A stretch of 64,000 nt of DNA from Priestia filamentosa (GCF_900177535.1 NZ_FXAJ01000007.1:164605-228604), one strand, 5' to 3'. Positions 27,826-38,225 are shown, numbered from the stretch's first letter. Notes: generated by a model from the letters alone, not told the origin. Numbers and translations are program-made.

Positions 27826-29010
27826 TTAACCTGCTTTACGAACAGACTGCATGTTGTTGATTGCTTCAATAAGCGGTTCACCAGAGCCGTGAATATTACC
27901 AACTCCGTAGACAACGCGTCCTTTTAAGTATGGTTTTAATTCTTCAATAATTTCTTCTGTTGAATATCCTTCAAGATCAAAATATTGATTTGTGTCAAGA
28001 TCGCCGCGTTCATAAGCGTCGCTAATTGGAGAAGTTGTTCCACCAATTGCAATGACAATCTCTGATGGTATGTAAGGTAGAACGTCTTCAGCAAACTGAA
28101 TTGTTCGATCAACACGATCATCGCGACAATTCATAATTACAATAGGATGATTTGTACTATAACCTAACTCACTCACACGCTCCCATATTTTAAGCGTAGA
28201 TGATGCGTCATTTGCTGCAAATCCATTCACGAAAAAGGCTGGATTTTCTTCATCTTCTCCGAAACGGACGATGCGCATTGCACCTGGGTCTGGTTGAGCA
28301 TTAAGCATTCCTGCCATAGCTGTTTCTTCATCAATACCAAGCGCTTCAGCTACAGCTAAGGCAATTGAAGCATTGTCGGGAAATACCATGTAATCGAACT
28401 TACGTAAATATTCTTCTGTAATTTTAGAGTTGTCTGCTACGATGACTTCTGAATTACGCTTTTTCGCTTCTTCTTTAAAATAATCTAAATAAGGGCTTTC
28501 GATTGTCACAAGATGACCATTATATGGAATAGCGGCTAAAAAGGCTTGAGCAACTTCATCAAGCGTTGGTCCCATAACATCCATATGGTCTTCTAGTACG
28601 TTTACAATAACGCCGACATTTGCTTGTAAAAGTTGATTTTGAAACGTAATTTGATAGTCAGGCTGAACAGCCATACATTCGCAAATCAGAGCATCTGGTT
28701 CAAGATCTTCAATCTTTTTCATCACACGGCGCTGCTCTCCGATGTTTGGTCCTTCAAGTCTTCTCTTAATTGGTTCTTCTTCACTCGTATGCCAGTAAAT
28801 CATTCGAGCGGACGTTCCGGTTGTTTTACCAATTGTTCTGTAACCCGCTTCTTTTACAACTCCTGTTACTAATCGTGTAACAGTTGATTTTCCACGGATT
28901 CCATTAATATTCACGCGGATTGGCACAGCGTGGATTCGTTTTAAATGCTGCTTATAATCCCACATTCCTAAGCAAAGAAGTAAAACGGCACATATAATAA
29001 TGAGTGCCAT
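27826..29010 (-). CDS. capB: CapB/PgsB, poly-gamma-glutamate synthase ATPase subunit
   Basis: 394 residues, a Mur-ligase-like amide ligase that activates the chain end with ATP and adds glutamate through the gamma-carboxyl. An N-terminal membrane segment (IIICAVLLLCLGMW) is followed by the P-loop GIRGKST (about 37-43), then blocks CECMAVQPDYQ, NVLEDHMDVMG and MNCRDDRVDRT. AAAGGGGCG lies before ATG 29010. First gene of the operon; promoter at 29124-29151. D- or L-glutamate use depends on a racemase not in this window. Confidence 0.95.
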   Translation of the reverse strand: MALIIICAVLLLCLGMWDYKQHLKRIHAVPIRVNINGIRGKSTVTRLVTGVVKEAGYRTIGKTTGTSARMIYWHTSEEEPIKRRLEGPNIGEQRRVMKKIEDLEPDALICECMAVQPDYQITFQNQLLQANVGVIVNVLEDHMDVMGPTLDEVAQAFLAAIPYNGHLVTIESPYLDYFKEEAKKRNSEVIVADNSKITEEYLRKFDYMVFPDNASIALAVAEALGIDEETAMAGMLNAQPDPGAMRIVRFGEDEENPAFFVNGFAANDASSTLKIWERVSELGYSTNHPIVIMNCRDDRVDRTIQFAEDVLPYIPSEIVIAIGGTTSPISDAYERGDLDTNQYFDLEGYSTEEIIEELKPYLKGRVVYGVGNIHGSGEPLIEAINNMQSVRKAG

Positions 29011-29105
29011 ACTCTCGCCCCTTTCTTTATCATTCGAAATATTTTGTTGTAGTGGGTACCCGGGAAATAATTTAGCACAGAAAGCATATGAGTTCTATCA
29101 AACGT

Positions 29106-29120
29106 CTTTACCATGTAAAG
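29106..29120. promoter_or_regulatory. Palindrome at the cap transcription start
   Basis: CTTTAC-CAT-GTAAAG, perfect 6-bp arms, centred about four bases downstream of the predicted start; a repressor there would block the operon. Confidence 0.5.
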
Positions 29121-29123
29121 GGA

Positions 29124-29151
29124 ATTGTAAATTTTGTATTATTGTTCACAA
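29124..29151 (-). promoter_or_regulatory. Predicted cap operon promoter
   Basis: On minus: TTGTGA (29146-29151), 16-base spacer, TACAAT (29124-29129). Confidence 0.55.
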
Positions 29152-29494
29152 AGAGATGATAAATAAAGGAATTTGGGACTATTTGCTCTTTAACGCAGGG
29201 AACTTCCGTGCATTTTTCGCACATAACGAACTGTAAATATGAGGAAAGAATCATAAATACTCTACAGGACATAATCAATTTGTCACGTTTAATGTAACAA
29301 AAACCGAAAATTCTCTGTAACATTAGAAATATGAAGAAAATTTATTTTTTGTAAATTTTCTTTAACCCACGGCTTTCTTTTCTTCTTTTCTTCATTGGTT
29401 AAAGATTGAAATATACTGTAATGCTTTATATCTATAAATAAAAGGGGAATTAAGGCTTATATAAAAGATTAGGACTAGGGTAAAAGACACAATA

Positions 29495-29524
29495 AAAAAG
29501 AAGAGAAAAGATTCTCTTCTTTTT
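29495..29524 (-). terminator. Terminator of the ABC-class ATPase gene
   Basis: AAAAAGAAGAGAA, loop AAGA, TTCTCTTCTTTTT, overlapping the stop codon. Confidence 0.85.
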
Positions 29525-31217
29525 ATATCATAGATAGGGAACGAAGTCTGTTTAACGCTGCTGCGATTTCATGTGCCCGAGGCTCTGCTAATTCTCCTTC
29601 ACCTTTTTTTGAGCTTGCAAAATGTTTCAAGCCGTGTCTTTCAATTTCTTGTTGAACATACTTCAATAAATCTTTCATCGTTTTTGAAGAACAAAGCAGA
29701 TTTTTTCGTTCTATATGACTAAGGATTCCTGCAATTGCTCTTGTTTGACTTTCATTTACAAGCTGTTCTACATAGTGGAGGTTAATGATGCTTTTTCCAT
29801 ATTGAATAGTATCTTTTGAACGAACTTTTATCATTCGTTTTCTTCCTTGCTCGCTTTGTAAACTTTCCGGTCTCACTATTCTTTCTTTTCGGCCTTCATG
29901 TTTTGTAAATGCATATCTATGTTCTTCAGGGTATTTAGCCGCAATTTCCTTTGCCTGATTTGTAACGTCCGTACAGTTGTAATTATTGAGTTTTAAAACA
30001 GTATGTGCTTTTTCAAAATATGCTCCAGATCCCCCCATCACAAGAATAGATGATATTCCTTCTTGTTCGTAAAGGGTACTTACTCGATCAATAAAAGGAG
30101 TAATTGGTTCTTCCTGTGAGGAAATCAGTTCTTTCATTCGCATATCCCGAATCATGAAATTTGTAGCGCTTGTATCTTCATCAATAACTAAGGTCCTTGC
30201 TCCTGCTTCAAGCGCTTCAATAATATTTGCCGCTTGGGACGTACTTCCGCTTGCATTTTCACTTGAAAATTCTGCTGTACTCCCTCCGTTTGGCAAGTTA
30301 TTTACAAATAGAGAAATGTCTACTTTTTCAACGTTTCGCCCGTCTTCAGCACGAATTTTGACAGCCGTATTTTCCGTAATCACAAACTCACGCCCGTCTC
30401 CTTTTCTATAGTTATAAACGCCTCTTTCAATTCCTTGTAAAAGCGTACTTTTCCCATGATAGCCTCCCCCAACAATAACTGTAACCCCTTTTTTTACTCC
30501 CATTCCCCTTAAATGATTTGTTGTATGTGGAATAGGAATGGCAATTTCTAATTCTTCTGGACTTTGAAAAGGAACAGCTTTTTGTAAAGGTAGCTCACTC
30601 ACACCGCTTTTCCGGGGAAGAATGGATCCATTAGCGACAAACGAAACAAGTTCATGTTCTTTTAAATAAGCACGAATAGCTTGCTGCTGATCAGTGAGGA
30701 TAATCGCCGTCTCTAATTCTTTTATATTCATTTGAAAAATGGATTTTTCTACAATAGCGGGTAGAAGAGTCTTGAAAATGAGCTCAGCTTGTTTCCCTAA
30801 AATCCGGCGTCCTTTTGCAGGTAAGCCAACTGACAGCGAGACAGTCATCAGTGATGCGGAAAAAGTAACAGAAGTTCGATTGAGCACTTCTTGCCCGGGA
30901 TAGTCAATTAAAATCATCCCGCTTTTTCCGGACCCTTTTGCTCTTTCCTCTTCTTCTTTTAAGCTTTTATGTATAAGCCGTGTAATATGGTCTTTACAGC
31001 ATATTTCACGGTATTTATCTCTTAGCCACTCTTTTTTTATCTCTATATTTGTCAAAGGAATATGTAAACAAATTTTAGATGGACTTGCAAAAGGATCCCC
31101 TTGCACATAATTAACGGCTACTTCATAATGTGGCCACTTGTATCTCCCTTGTATTCTTTTATAGTTTGGATATCCTTTCCCATCGATTTCTTTAAGAATT
31201 TGTAACAGCTTTTTCAC
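29523..31217 (-). CDS. ABC-class P-loop ATPase (PF09818 type)
   Basis: 564 residues. It matches the family of soluble predicted ATPases of the ABC class: a unique N-terminal domain (DGKGYPNYKRIQGRYKW...), then MGVKKGVTVIVGGGYHGKSTLLQGIERGVY with Walker A GGGYHGKST, the segment PNGGSTAEFSSENASGSTSQAANIIEALE in place of the ABC signature, and Walker B TLVIDEDTSATNFMIRD. ILVMGGSGAYFE follows. No membrane partner exists. Its role in bacteria is not established; a related trypanosome protein (MRB1590) acts in RNA editing. Single gene between odhAB and cap. Confidence 0.85.
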   Translation of the reverse strand: MKKLLQILKEIDGKGYPNYKRIQGRYKWPHYEVAVNYVQGDPFASPSKICLHIPLTNIEIKKEWLRDKYREICCKDHITRLIHKSLKEEEERAKGSGKSGMILIDYPGQEVLNRTSVTFSASLMTVSLSVGLPAKGRRILGKQAELIFKTLLPAIVEKSIFQMNIKELETAIILTDQQQAIRAYLKEHELVSFVANGSILPRKSGVSELPLQKAVPFQSPEELEIAIPIPHTTNHLRGMGVKKGVTVIVGGGYHGKSTLLQGIERGVYNYRKGDGREFVITENTAVKIRAEDGRNVEKVDISLFVNNLPNGGSTAEFSSENASGSTSQAANIIEALEAGARTLVIDEDTSATNFMIRDMRMKELISSQEEPITPFIDRVSTLYEQEGISSILVMGGSGAYFEKAHTVLKLNNYNCTDVTNQAKEIAAKYPEEHRYAFTKHEGRKERIVRPESLQSEQGRKRMIKVRSKDTIQYGKSIINLHYVEQLVNESQTRAIAGILSHIERKNLLCSSKTMKDLLKYVQQEIERHGLKHFASSKKGEGELAEPRAHEIAAALNRLRSLSMI

Positions 31218-31254
31218 TTTATCGCTCCCTTCTTTCTAGTATGTTTAGTGTAAC

Positions 31255-31292
31255 AAAAAACAGCCTCTCCTTATAAGGAAAGGCTGTTTTTT
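31255..31292 (-). terminator. Terminator of odhAB
   Basis: A6-CAGCCT-CT-CCTTATAAGG-AA-AGGCTG-T6, a long hairpin with one internal bulge pair. Confidence 0.92.
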
Positions 31293-31294
31293 CT

Positions 31295-32572
31295 TTATCC
31301 TTCAAGAAGAAGTGTTTCTGGATCTTCTAATAAGTCTTTAATTGTAGCAAGGAAGCTTACCGCTTCTTTTCCATCTACAATACGGTGATCATATGATAGA
31401 GCAATATACATCATTGGACGGTTTTCGGAACGTTCTTCATCAATTGCAACAGGACGAAGTTGAATTTTATGCATACCGAGAATTCCCACTTGTGGTCCAT
31501 TTAAAATTGGAGTTGAAAGAAGAGAACCAAAGACTCCTCCATTTGTAATTGTAAATGTTCCACCTTGTAAATCTTTTAACGTTAATTTATTGTCACGCGC
31601 TTTTTTCGCTTTATCTAAAATATCTCCTTCAATATCAGAGAATGTTTTACGATCTGCATCACGTACAACTGGAACAACAAGACCATCATCAGTTGATACC
31701 GCAACTCCAATATCGTAATACTTTTTCAGAACAAGCTCATTTCCTTGAATTTCAGCGTTTAAGAGCGGGAACTTTCTTAAAGCAGCCACAACTGCTTTTG
31801 TAAAGAAAGACATGAATCCAAGACGAACATCGTGCTGTTCAAAGAAATTATCTTTACGACGCTTGCGCAGAGCCATAACAGCTGTCATATCAATTTCATT
31901 AAACGTTGTGAGCATTGCTGCTGTTTGCTGAACCTCTACAAGACGATTAGCAATTGTTTGACGTCGACGCGTCATTTTTATGCGTTCTTCCGGTTTTTGT
32001 GGATCTTGTGGCTGTACTTGTTTTTGTGGCTGAGGTGCACTTTGCCCTTTAGCTGCTGGTTTATTCTCATGTGACTCAATATCATGTTTGCGAACGCGCC
32101 CCATTGGATCTGTTGTTTTCACATCATCAAGTTTAATACCACGCTCGCGAGCAAGTTTACGTGCTGCTGGTGAAGCAATCGTACGGCTTGTCGATTTTGC
32201 TTCTTCTTTTGGTACTTCCTTCGTTGCTACAGCTGTTGTGCTTTCTTTTGGCGCTTCAGCCTCTGGTGCTTTTTCCTGTGATGCTTCTTCTTTCGCTTCT
32301 GGTGCAGAAGAAGATGCACTTTCGCCGCCGCCTTCTCCACTTTCATCTAAGCGAGCAATCACTTCACCAACGTGAACAGTATCACCAGGCTCTTTCAGAA
32401 ATTCTGTAATAACACCAGATTCCTCAGCCGTGATTTCAACATTTACTTTATCTGTTTCAAGCTCTGCAATATATTCCCCGCGCTCAATTTTGTCGCCTAC
32501 TTTTTTCAGCCACTCTGAAATTGTTCCCTCTGTAATTGATTCTGCTAATTCTGGTACTTTGATCTCTCCCAT
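31295..32572 (-). CDS. odhB: Dihydrolipoamide succinyltransferase (E2 of 2-oxoglutarate dehydrogenase)
   Basis: 425 residues: lipoyl domain (1-78) with the lipoylated K42 in ETDKVNVEI, an Ala/Glu/Pro-rich flexible linker, a peripheral-subunit-binding domain ([18 protein letters not shown]), and the acyltransferase core ending in [16 protein letters not shown] with the catalytic His and Asp. It transfers the succinyl group to CoA. It follows odhA by 15 bases. Complete, normal length for odhB. Works with odhA and a lipoamide dehydrogenase coded elsewhere. Confidence 0.97.
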   Translation of the reverse strand: MGEIKVPELAESITEGTISEWLKKVGDKIERGEYIAELETDKVNVEITAEESGVITEFLKEPGDTVHVGEVIARLDESGEGGGESASSSAPEAKEEASQEKAPEAEAPKESTTAVATKEVPKEEAKSTSRTIASPAARKLARERGIKLDDVKTTDPMGRVRKHDIESHENKPAAKGQSAPQPQKQVQPQDPQKPEERIKMTRRRQTIANRLVEVQQTAAMLTTFNEIDMTAVMALRKRRKDNFFEQHDVRLGFMSFFTKAVVAALRKFPLLNAEIQGNELVLKKYYDIGVAVSTDDGLVVPVVRDADRKTFSDIEGDILDKAKKARDNKLTLKDLQGGTFTITNGGVFGSLLSTPILNGPQVGILGMHKIQLRPVAIDEERSENRPMMYIALSYDHRIVDGKEAVSFLATIKDLLEDPETLLLEG

Positions 32573-32587
32573 TGTCCTGGCCCCTTT

Positions 32588-35446
32588 CTAACGTCTTAAT
32601 ACATGATTAGTTAGTTTTAGTGCTTCGTTTACGATACGCTCTTGTTCTTTCTTATGAACAGTTGGATCCCCTTCAGAAGGACTTGAACGGCGACGACGCC
32701 CAACATAGCCAATCTCAACACCTTCTGGAACAATTTCCTGAAGACGAGGATATGCATATGACCACGGTCCCATATTTTTCGGTTCTTCCTGTACCCATAC
32801 AAGCTCTTTTAAATTCGGATATTGTGCTAGAATCTCGCGTGCCTGTGCAAGCGGGAATGGATAAAGCTCTTCAACTCTTAAAATATGAACAGAATCAATT
32901 TCTTCTTCCTGTTTTTGAACTGTATCGCGTAAATCAATAGCTACTTTACCACTACACATAATAATACGCTCTACTTTTTCTTTTTGTTTTCCTGTTGTTT
33001 CTTCTTGTAAGATTTGTTTAAATTCACCTTTGCTCAAGTCATCAAGATAAGATACGCTATGAGCATTACGAAGCAAGCTTTTCGGCGTCATAATTACGAG
33101 AGGACGAATGTCATCATGTTTCAATAGAGCCGCTTGGCGACGCAAGATATGATAATACTGTGAAGCAGTTGTTACGTTCGCAATATCCCAGTTATTTTCA
33201 GCTGCAAGCTGTAGGAAACGTTCTAAGCGTGCGCTTGAGTGTTCAGGACCTTGACCCTCATATCCGTGTGGAAGAAGCATAACAAGACCTGATTTTTGTC
33301 CCCATTTCGCTTGACCTGCTGTGATAAACTGATCGAAGATAACTTGTGCTGCGTTCGCGAAATCACCGAACTGTGCTTCCCAAATAACAAGTGTTTCAGG
33401 AGCAAACACATTGTATCCATATTCAAATCCGACAACAGCTGCTTCTGTTAACGGGCTATTATGAACTGCAAATGAAACGTTCACATCTTCTAACGTATGA
33501 AGCGGTGAGTAAACATCTCCTGTTTTCTCATCATGTAAAACAATATGACGATGTGCAAACGTACCACGTTCTGAATCTTGCCCTGTTAAACGGATTGGTG
33601 TGCCGTCTTTTAAGATTGTGGCAAACGCAAGTGCTTCTCCTAGTGACCAATCTACTTTTCCATGGTCTTTTAAATTAGTTGCACGCTTTTCAAGGATTTT
33701 TTGCAGCTTTTTAAATACGCTAAATCCTTCTGGCCATTTCACAAGCTGATCGTTAAGAGCAAGGAGTTGTTCTCCATCAACAGCAGTCTCGATTGGCGGA
33801 AGCTGACGCTCAGGCATTTCAGGCACTTCCTGTGGCTGGAACGATTTTTTATCAGGCGTTTTGCTGAATGCCTCTTGAAGACGCTCTTCAATTTTTTTAT
33901 CAATTGCTTTCACATCTTCCTCAGTTACAACGCCTTCTTTTTGAAGCTGCTCTGCATATAAATTCTTCACCGTTTTGTGAGCGCGTACAAGCTCATATGT
34001 TTTAGGCTGTGTTGCAGATGGTTCATCCATCTCATTGTGACCAAAGCGACGATATCCAATAAGATCAATGATAAAATCTTTTTTAAATTTTCTACGGTAT
34101 TCAAATGCAAGATAAGCCGCTGCTAAACATGCTTCTGGATCATCTGCATTAACGTGAATAATCGGCATTTCAAATCCTTTTGCTAAATCACTTGCATATT
34201 TAGTTGAGCGAGAATCAACGCTCTCTGTTGTAAAACCAATTTTGTTATTCGCAATAACGTGAATCGTTCCACCTGTATGATATCCGTTTAAGCCGCTCAA
34301 GTTTAGCGTTTCTGCAACAATTCCTTCCCCTGGGAACGCTGCATCACCGTGAATTAAAACAGCAAGTGAGGCTGTGGAATCAACAGAAGGATATCCCGCT
34401 CCTGTACGATCATCTTGCACAGCTCTTGTGTAACCTTCAACAACAGGGTTTACGTATTCTAAATGACTTGGGTTGTTTGCTAATGTTAAGCGGGTTTTAA
34501 ATGACTGATCTTGTTCACTAATGTGTTTGTCAGCACCAAGGTGATATTTTACGTCACCACTCCATCCGTAGCTGATTCCAATTGAACCTTCAGATGGAAC
34601 AACCTCTTTATTTGGCGCATGCTGAAATTCCGAGAAAATGAGTTCATACGGTTTTCCAAGCACGTGAGCAAGTACATTAAGACGTCCTCTGTGCGCCATT
34701 CCAATATTAATAGACTTTGTTAAATTGTGAACAGCGTGTTCCACAACTTCATCTAGAAGCGGAACAAGCATGTCAACTCCTTCAACAGAGAAGCGCTTTT
34801 GGCCTACGAAAGAACGATGTAAAAACTGCTCAAACCCTTCTACTTGCGTTAATCGTTTTAAAACAGATTTTTTCTTATCAGCAGAAAGCGAACGATATAT
34901 TTTACCCGATTCAATCATCTCTTTTAACCAAGCATTCTCCTCTCGGTTATGTACGTGCTGGTACTCAAAAGCAATTTTTTTCGTGTATACTTCAATTAAA
35001 TAGTGATAAGCAGCCAAACCATCCTTTTGTTTGATATGATCTGGTGCGTTTGGACAGAGAACATGAGGCGGAATGCGCTTCACATCTTCTTCCGTCAAAT
35101 CAAAATTTTCAAGCTTCAGCAGCGCCATCTCAGTTTTATTTTTTTCAAGCGGAAAAATAGATGCATAGAGATGACCGTAAGTACGCACATAAGTTGCCAG
35201 CTTCACAGCTGTTGCAATCTTTTCAATTTGTGCAGGATCCGTATAATCGACTCCTGCCCCTTCATTTTGACTGCTGCTTTTGTTTAGAGAAGGCGGTGTT
35301 CCCCACTCATCAAAAAACGCTTTGACTTCAGGGTCAATTGATTCAGGATCTTCTTGATACTGATCATACCATTCCATGACATATCCTAAGTTAGGTCCAA
35401 AAAAACTATGCCAAGGAGCTTCGTTTCCTGTGTTTTTTCTCTCCAT
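32588..35446 (-). CDS. odhA: 2-oxoglutarate dehydrogenase E1 component
   Basis: 952 residues. Thiamine-diphosphate enzyme that decarboxylates 2-oxoglutarate in the TCA cycle. TPP binding is seen in [22 protein letters not shown]...[35 protein letters not shown] and HNEMDEP are the E1o hallmarks, and the C-terminal transketolase-like half has GYEYGYN-like [40 protein letters not shown] is the usual Bacillus start. First gene of odhAB. It consumes the carbon skeleton that GltAB converts to glutamate. Confidence 0.97.
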   Translation of the reverse strand: MERKNTGNEAPWHSFFGPNLGYVMEWYDQYQEDPESIDPEVKAFFDEWGTPPSLNKSSSQNEGAGVDYTDPAQIEKIATAVKLATYVRTYGHLYASIFPLEKNKTEMALLKLENFDLTEEDVKRIPPHVLCPNAPDHIKQKDGLAAYHYLIEVYTKKIAFEYQHVHNREENAWLKEMIESGKIYRSLSADKKKSVLKRLTQVEGFEQFLHRSFVGQKRFSVEGVDMLVPLLDEVVEHAVHNLTKSINIGMAHRGRLNVLAHVLGKPYELIFSEFQHAPNKEVVPSEGSIGISYGWSGDVKYHLGADKHISEQDQSFKTRLTLANNPSHLEYVNPVVEGYTRAVQDDRTGAGYPSVDSTASLAVLIHGDAAFPGEGIVAETLNLSGLNGYHTGGTIHVIANNKIGFTTESVDSRSTKYASDLAKGFEMPIIHVNADDPEACLAAAYLAFEYRRKFKKDFIIDLIGYRRFGHNEMDEPSATQPKTYELVRAHKTVKNLYAEQLQKEGVVTEEDVKAIDKKIEERLQEAFSKTPDKKSFQPQEVPEMPERQLPPIETAVDGEQLLALNDQLVKWPEGFSVFKKLQKILEKRATNLKDHGKVDWSLGEALAFATILKDGTPIRLTGQDSERGTFAHRHIVLHDEKTGDVYSPLHTLEDVNVSFAVHNSPLTEAAVVGFEYGYNVFAPETLVIWEAQFGDFANAAQVIFDQFITAGQAKWGQKSGLVMLLPHGYEGQGPEHSSARLERFLQLAAENNWDIANVTTASQYYHILRRQAALLKHDDIRPLVIMTPKSLLRNAHSVSYLDDLSKGEFKQILQEETTGKQKEKVERIIMCSGKVAIDLRDTVQKQEEEIDSVHILRVEELYPFPLAQAREILAQYPNLKELVWVQEEPKNMGPWSYAYPRLQEIVPEGVEIGYVGRRRRSSPSEGDPTVHKKEQERIVNEALKLTNHVLRR

Positions 35447-35761
35447 GATTTCTCCCCAACCCCTCTTTCATTTAGCCTCTTACTTTTTTATAAAATGCTT
35501 ATTATACTGTATTGAAAGCCTATACAAATCATTGTAACAACCCGGAAAGTTTTTACTTGGGATGTTAAACTCATAGTAACATTTTTGTCACAATTCCTCA
35601 AAACATAAATAGGCGCGAAAAAACAAGCATTCTAGCGGTTTTTTCAAAAAAGAAAGCGATTTCTTCGTTTTTTTCGCTTTTTTGTGAAAATAAGCACTAT
35701 TTCGCTCGTTCTTACCTCTTTTTACCGTTTTCTCTTCCTTAATTGATTTTCTTGTGAAGAA
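35447..35761. other. Upstream region of odhAB
   Basis: 315 bases, no gene seen. A good -10 TATAAT lies on minus (35501-35506), with TTGTAT (35522-35527) only 15 bases away as a weak -35. The rest is a T/C-rich stretch with an imperfect inverted repeat AAAGCGA/TCGCTTT (35653-35680). I found no convincing CcpA site. Confidence 0.4.
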
Positions 35762-35786
35762 GAAAACCTTGATTTATCAAGGTTTT
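35762..35786 (-). terminator. Terminator of the amidohydrolase gene
   Basis: GAAAACCTTGA, loop TTTA, TCAAGGTTTTC, about 75 bases past the stop codon. Confidence 0.7.
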
Positions 35787-35859
35787 CCCCAAAACACGTA
35801 AAAAAAAAACAACAGAAAAATCAATTATTTTAATGGAAGCCATTCTTTTTTTTCATAGT

Positions 35860-37197
35860 TCAATAAGCAATTGTAGGCAACTTTCCAATTAACCTTTTGC
35901 TTGATTTGTTTGCCTCTTTTAAAATAATATCCTCATCCATGGTTTTTAAACGTCGATTTTCCATTACAATTTCCCCATTAATGATGACCGTTTCTACGTC
36001 TGAGCTATAAGCGGAATAAACAATGCGGGAAATAGGGTCAATATCATAGGAGGGAAAAGCATGAAGTTTGTGAAGATCAACCAAAATTAAATCCGCCTTT
36101 TTTCCAACTTCAATACTTCCAATCTCGTGTTCTAAGCCGAGCGCTTTAGCTCCCCCAATCGTGGCCATTTGTAATACTTGTTTTGCTTTCATTGAAGTGG
36201 GGCCATGGATGGGTTTTTGGATAAGAGCGGCAAGCTTCATTTCTTGAAACATATCAAGATTGTTGTTGCACGGAGCTCCGTCCGCGCCTAAACTAACATA
36301 CATATCACTCTTTAGCATATGAGGAACTTCGGCAATTCCTGAAGCAAGCTTTAAGTTCGAGCCCGGACAGTGGCTTACCTTTACTTTTCGGTCTCTAATA
36401 ATTTTTTTCTCCTCCTCATCTAACCAGACGCAATGTGCTAAAATAAGCCGCTCATTGGCAAGGCCGAGATGATCTAAATACACGACATTACGCATGCCTC
36501 GCTCTTGCTCTACAATTTCGATTTCATCTTTATTTTCCGAAGCGTGGGTATGTACACAAACTTGATATTTTTCAGATAAAAGAGCAACCTCTTTCAACAG
36601 TTCCTCTGAGCATGAGACAACAAAACGAGGTGAAAAAGCATATTGAATGCGCCCGTCTTTGCCATGCCATTTCTCGTAAAGGTGCATGCTTTCTTGCAAG
36701 GATGCGCTCGTTGTTTCTCTAAGGAGCTTCGGCACTTCTTCACCATGATCCATCATCACTTTCCCCGCAAGTGCCCGAATGCCGCTTTTTTGAATCGCTT
36801 GAAAAGCAAAATCTGTGTGATGTACCGTTTCCATGTCTACGATAGACGTTGTTCCACCTTTTATCAATTCTCCAATGCCAAGCATCGCTGAATAATAAAT
36901 GGATTCTTCATCATGAGCCGCTTCAAGGGGCCAAATGCGTTTCTTTAACCAGTCCATAAGCTCCCAATCATCTCCCTGTCCTCTAAAAAGCGTTTGACAA
37001 AGGTGAATGTGCGTATGAATAAACCCCGGAAGAAGAATTTGATGACGCGCGTCTATTTCAGCGTCCACAGTATCCGGCTGTAAGTTCGTCCCGATTTCTT
37101 TAATTCGTTCTCCCTCAATTAAAACATCTCCGTGAAAAATATCGTCTTGTTTGTTCATTGTAATAATTTGAGCGTTTTTGATTAGCAATCGTCTCAC
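35860..37197 (-). CDS. Amidohydrolase, 5'-deoxyadenosine/SAH deaminase-like
   Basis: 445 residues, metal-dependent amidohydrolase of the SsnA/AtzA/MtaD branch. Metal ligands are the HxH of H63-I-H65 (FIHTHIHL), a later His in VCVHTHASE, LAHCVWL, and Asp in SLGADGAPCNNN. This set fits deaminases of adenosine-type compounds (S-adenosylhomocysteine, methylthioadenosine, 5'-deoxyadenosine) and some triazine hydrolases. Longer readings from 37314 or ATG 37203 are disfavoured: AGGAG (37206-37210) is spaced eight bases from GTG 37197 but two from that ATG. Precise substrate uncertain; guanine deaminase is less likely. Confidence 0.88.
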   Translation of the reverse strand: MRRLLIKNAQIITMNKQDDIFHGDVLIEGERIKEIGTNLQPDTVDAEIDARHQILLPGFIHTHIHLCQTLFRGQGDDWELMDWLKKRIWPLEAAHDEESIYYSAMLGIGELIKGGTTSIVDMETVHHTDFAFQAIQKSGIRALAGKVMMDHGEEVPKLLRETTSASLQESMHLYEKWHGKDGRIQYAFSPRFVVSCSEELLKEVALLSEKYQVCVHTHASENKDEIEIVEQERGMRNVVYLDHLGLANERLILAHCVWLDEEEKKIIRDRKVKVSHCPGSNLKLASGIAEVPHMLKSDMYVSLGADGAPCNNNLDMFQEMKLAALIQKPIHGPTSMKAKQVLQMATIGGAKALGLEHEIGSIEVGKKADLILVDLHKLHAFPSYDIDPISRIVYSAYSSDVETVIINGEIVMENRRLKTMDEDIILKEANKSSKRLIGKLPTIAY

Positions 37198-37357
37198 TGC
37201 CATCTCTCCTTTGAAATCCCTAGATACTATCAGATTTCTACATGTAAAGTAAGTTTCTATATTATATGGTTTCCTCATTAAGAATAGCGAGCGTATTGTA
37301 AACGGACTTGACAAGAACTTTTATGCTCCAAGGAACAGCCCATAAAACTTTATGAAA

Positions 37358-38225
37358 TTAATCAATGTCCTCAATAAATTTCTGAAGAGTATCGATAAAA
37401 GTAGGCACGTCCTCTGTTTCTCTTTTTCATGCAACATAAAGATTTGACGCCGGAAGAGGAAAGGTAGAAAAAGGCACAGCATCTATTTTCCCTTTCTTCA
37501 CTTCCCCTTCCACAACGGAAAAAGGAAGAAAAGACATGCCTAATCCTTCCTTAATAAACCGTTTTGTAATTTCTACTTGGTTAACAACCATCGTTTTCAC
37601 GCCCTTATATGTCTGCTGAATAGACGGCAAAATTTCTTCCCAATAGAATGGATGATTGTTAATCAATAACTGGTGCTGATGAAAAAGAGAAAAAAAGGGA
37701 TTCATTTTTACTAGAAGGAGGAACTGCGAGAATAACGGAATCTTGTAAAATACTTTTACATATTGCGTGTGAAACAGGCATCCTTGATAAACCCCCGTCT
37801 GCTCTTCCGCTTTCAAGCTCACTGCTAATTTCCATAGACTTTACAACATTTATCATAACTTCGATTTTAGGATATCTATGTAAAAAAGAGCTAAGAAATC
37901 TTGGCAAAATAGCTGAAGCAATATAAGGAGCAACGGCAACTGTTATTTTACGCTGAAATCCTTGCTTAAAGCTTTCTAAAGTTTGCACCTCATCATAGTA
38001 GCTTTCCACCAATTTTTCAGCATGTGGAACAAATCTCCGTCCTGCTTCTGTTAAATAAACGTGGCGTCCAGAGCGTTTAAAAAAAGAAATGCCAAGCTCT
38101 CGTTCTAAATGCTTAATATGTGCTGTAACAGTTGGCTGAGAAAGAAAAAGAAGCTCAGAGGTCTTTCTAAAATTTTCATGCTTTGCTGCAACAAGAAACG
38201 TTTCTACCCACTTCATATCCATCAT
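37358..38225 (-). pseudogene. Broken LysR-family regulator (frameshift plus nonsense codon)
   Basis: The HTH (MKWVETFLVAAKHENFRKTSEL...QPTVTAHIKHLERELG) and first half of the effector domain read to about 37662, where the frame ends in APVID-stop. Removing one T from the T7 run on minus (about 37692-37698) shifts into a frame continuing HQHQLLINNHPFYWEEI...QVEITKRFIKEGLGMSFLPFSVVE, the second half of a LysR domain. That frame then meets a TGA at 37427-37429 after NLYVA, and past it reads KRETEDVPTFIDTLQKF, a normal LysR C-terminus. Two separate lesions point to a true pseudogene. AAGGAAG precedes ATG 38225. Confidence 0.85.

Larger units (their letters stand above)
29011..29494. other. Leader and upstream region of the cap operon
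   Basis: 484 bases without a credible gene. It holds the predicted cap promoter, the palindrome at its start site, and about 100 bases of transcribed leader. No AtxA/AcpA-type regulator gene is next to the operon. Confidence 0.5.

Noticed and set aside
35447..35761. CcpA (cre) site upstream of odhA
   Set aside because: Nothing close to the TGWAANCGNTNWCA pattern was found in a suitable position.
36643..36891. Plus-strand reading opposite the amidohydrolase
   Set aside because: It lies over conserved amidohydrolase coding sequence and has no ribosome site.
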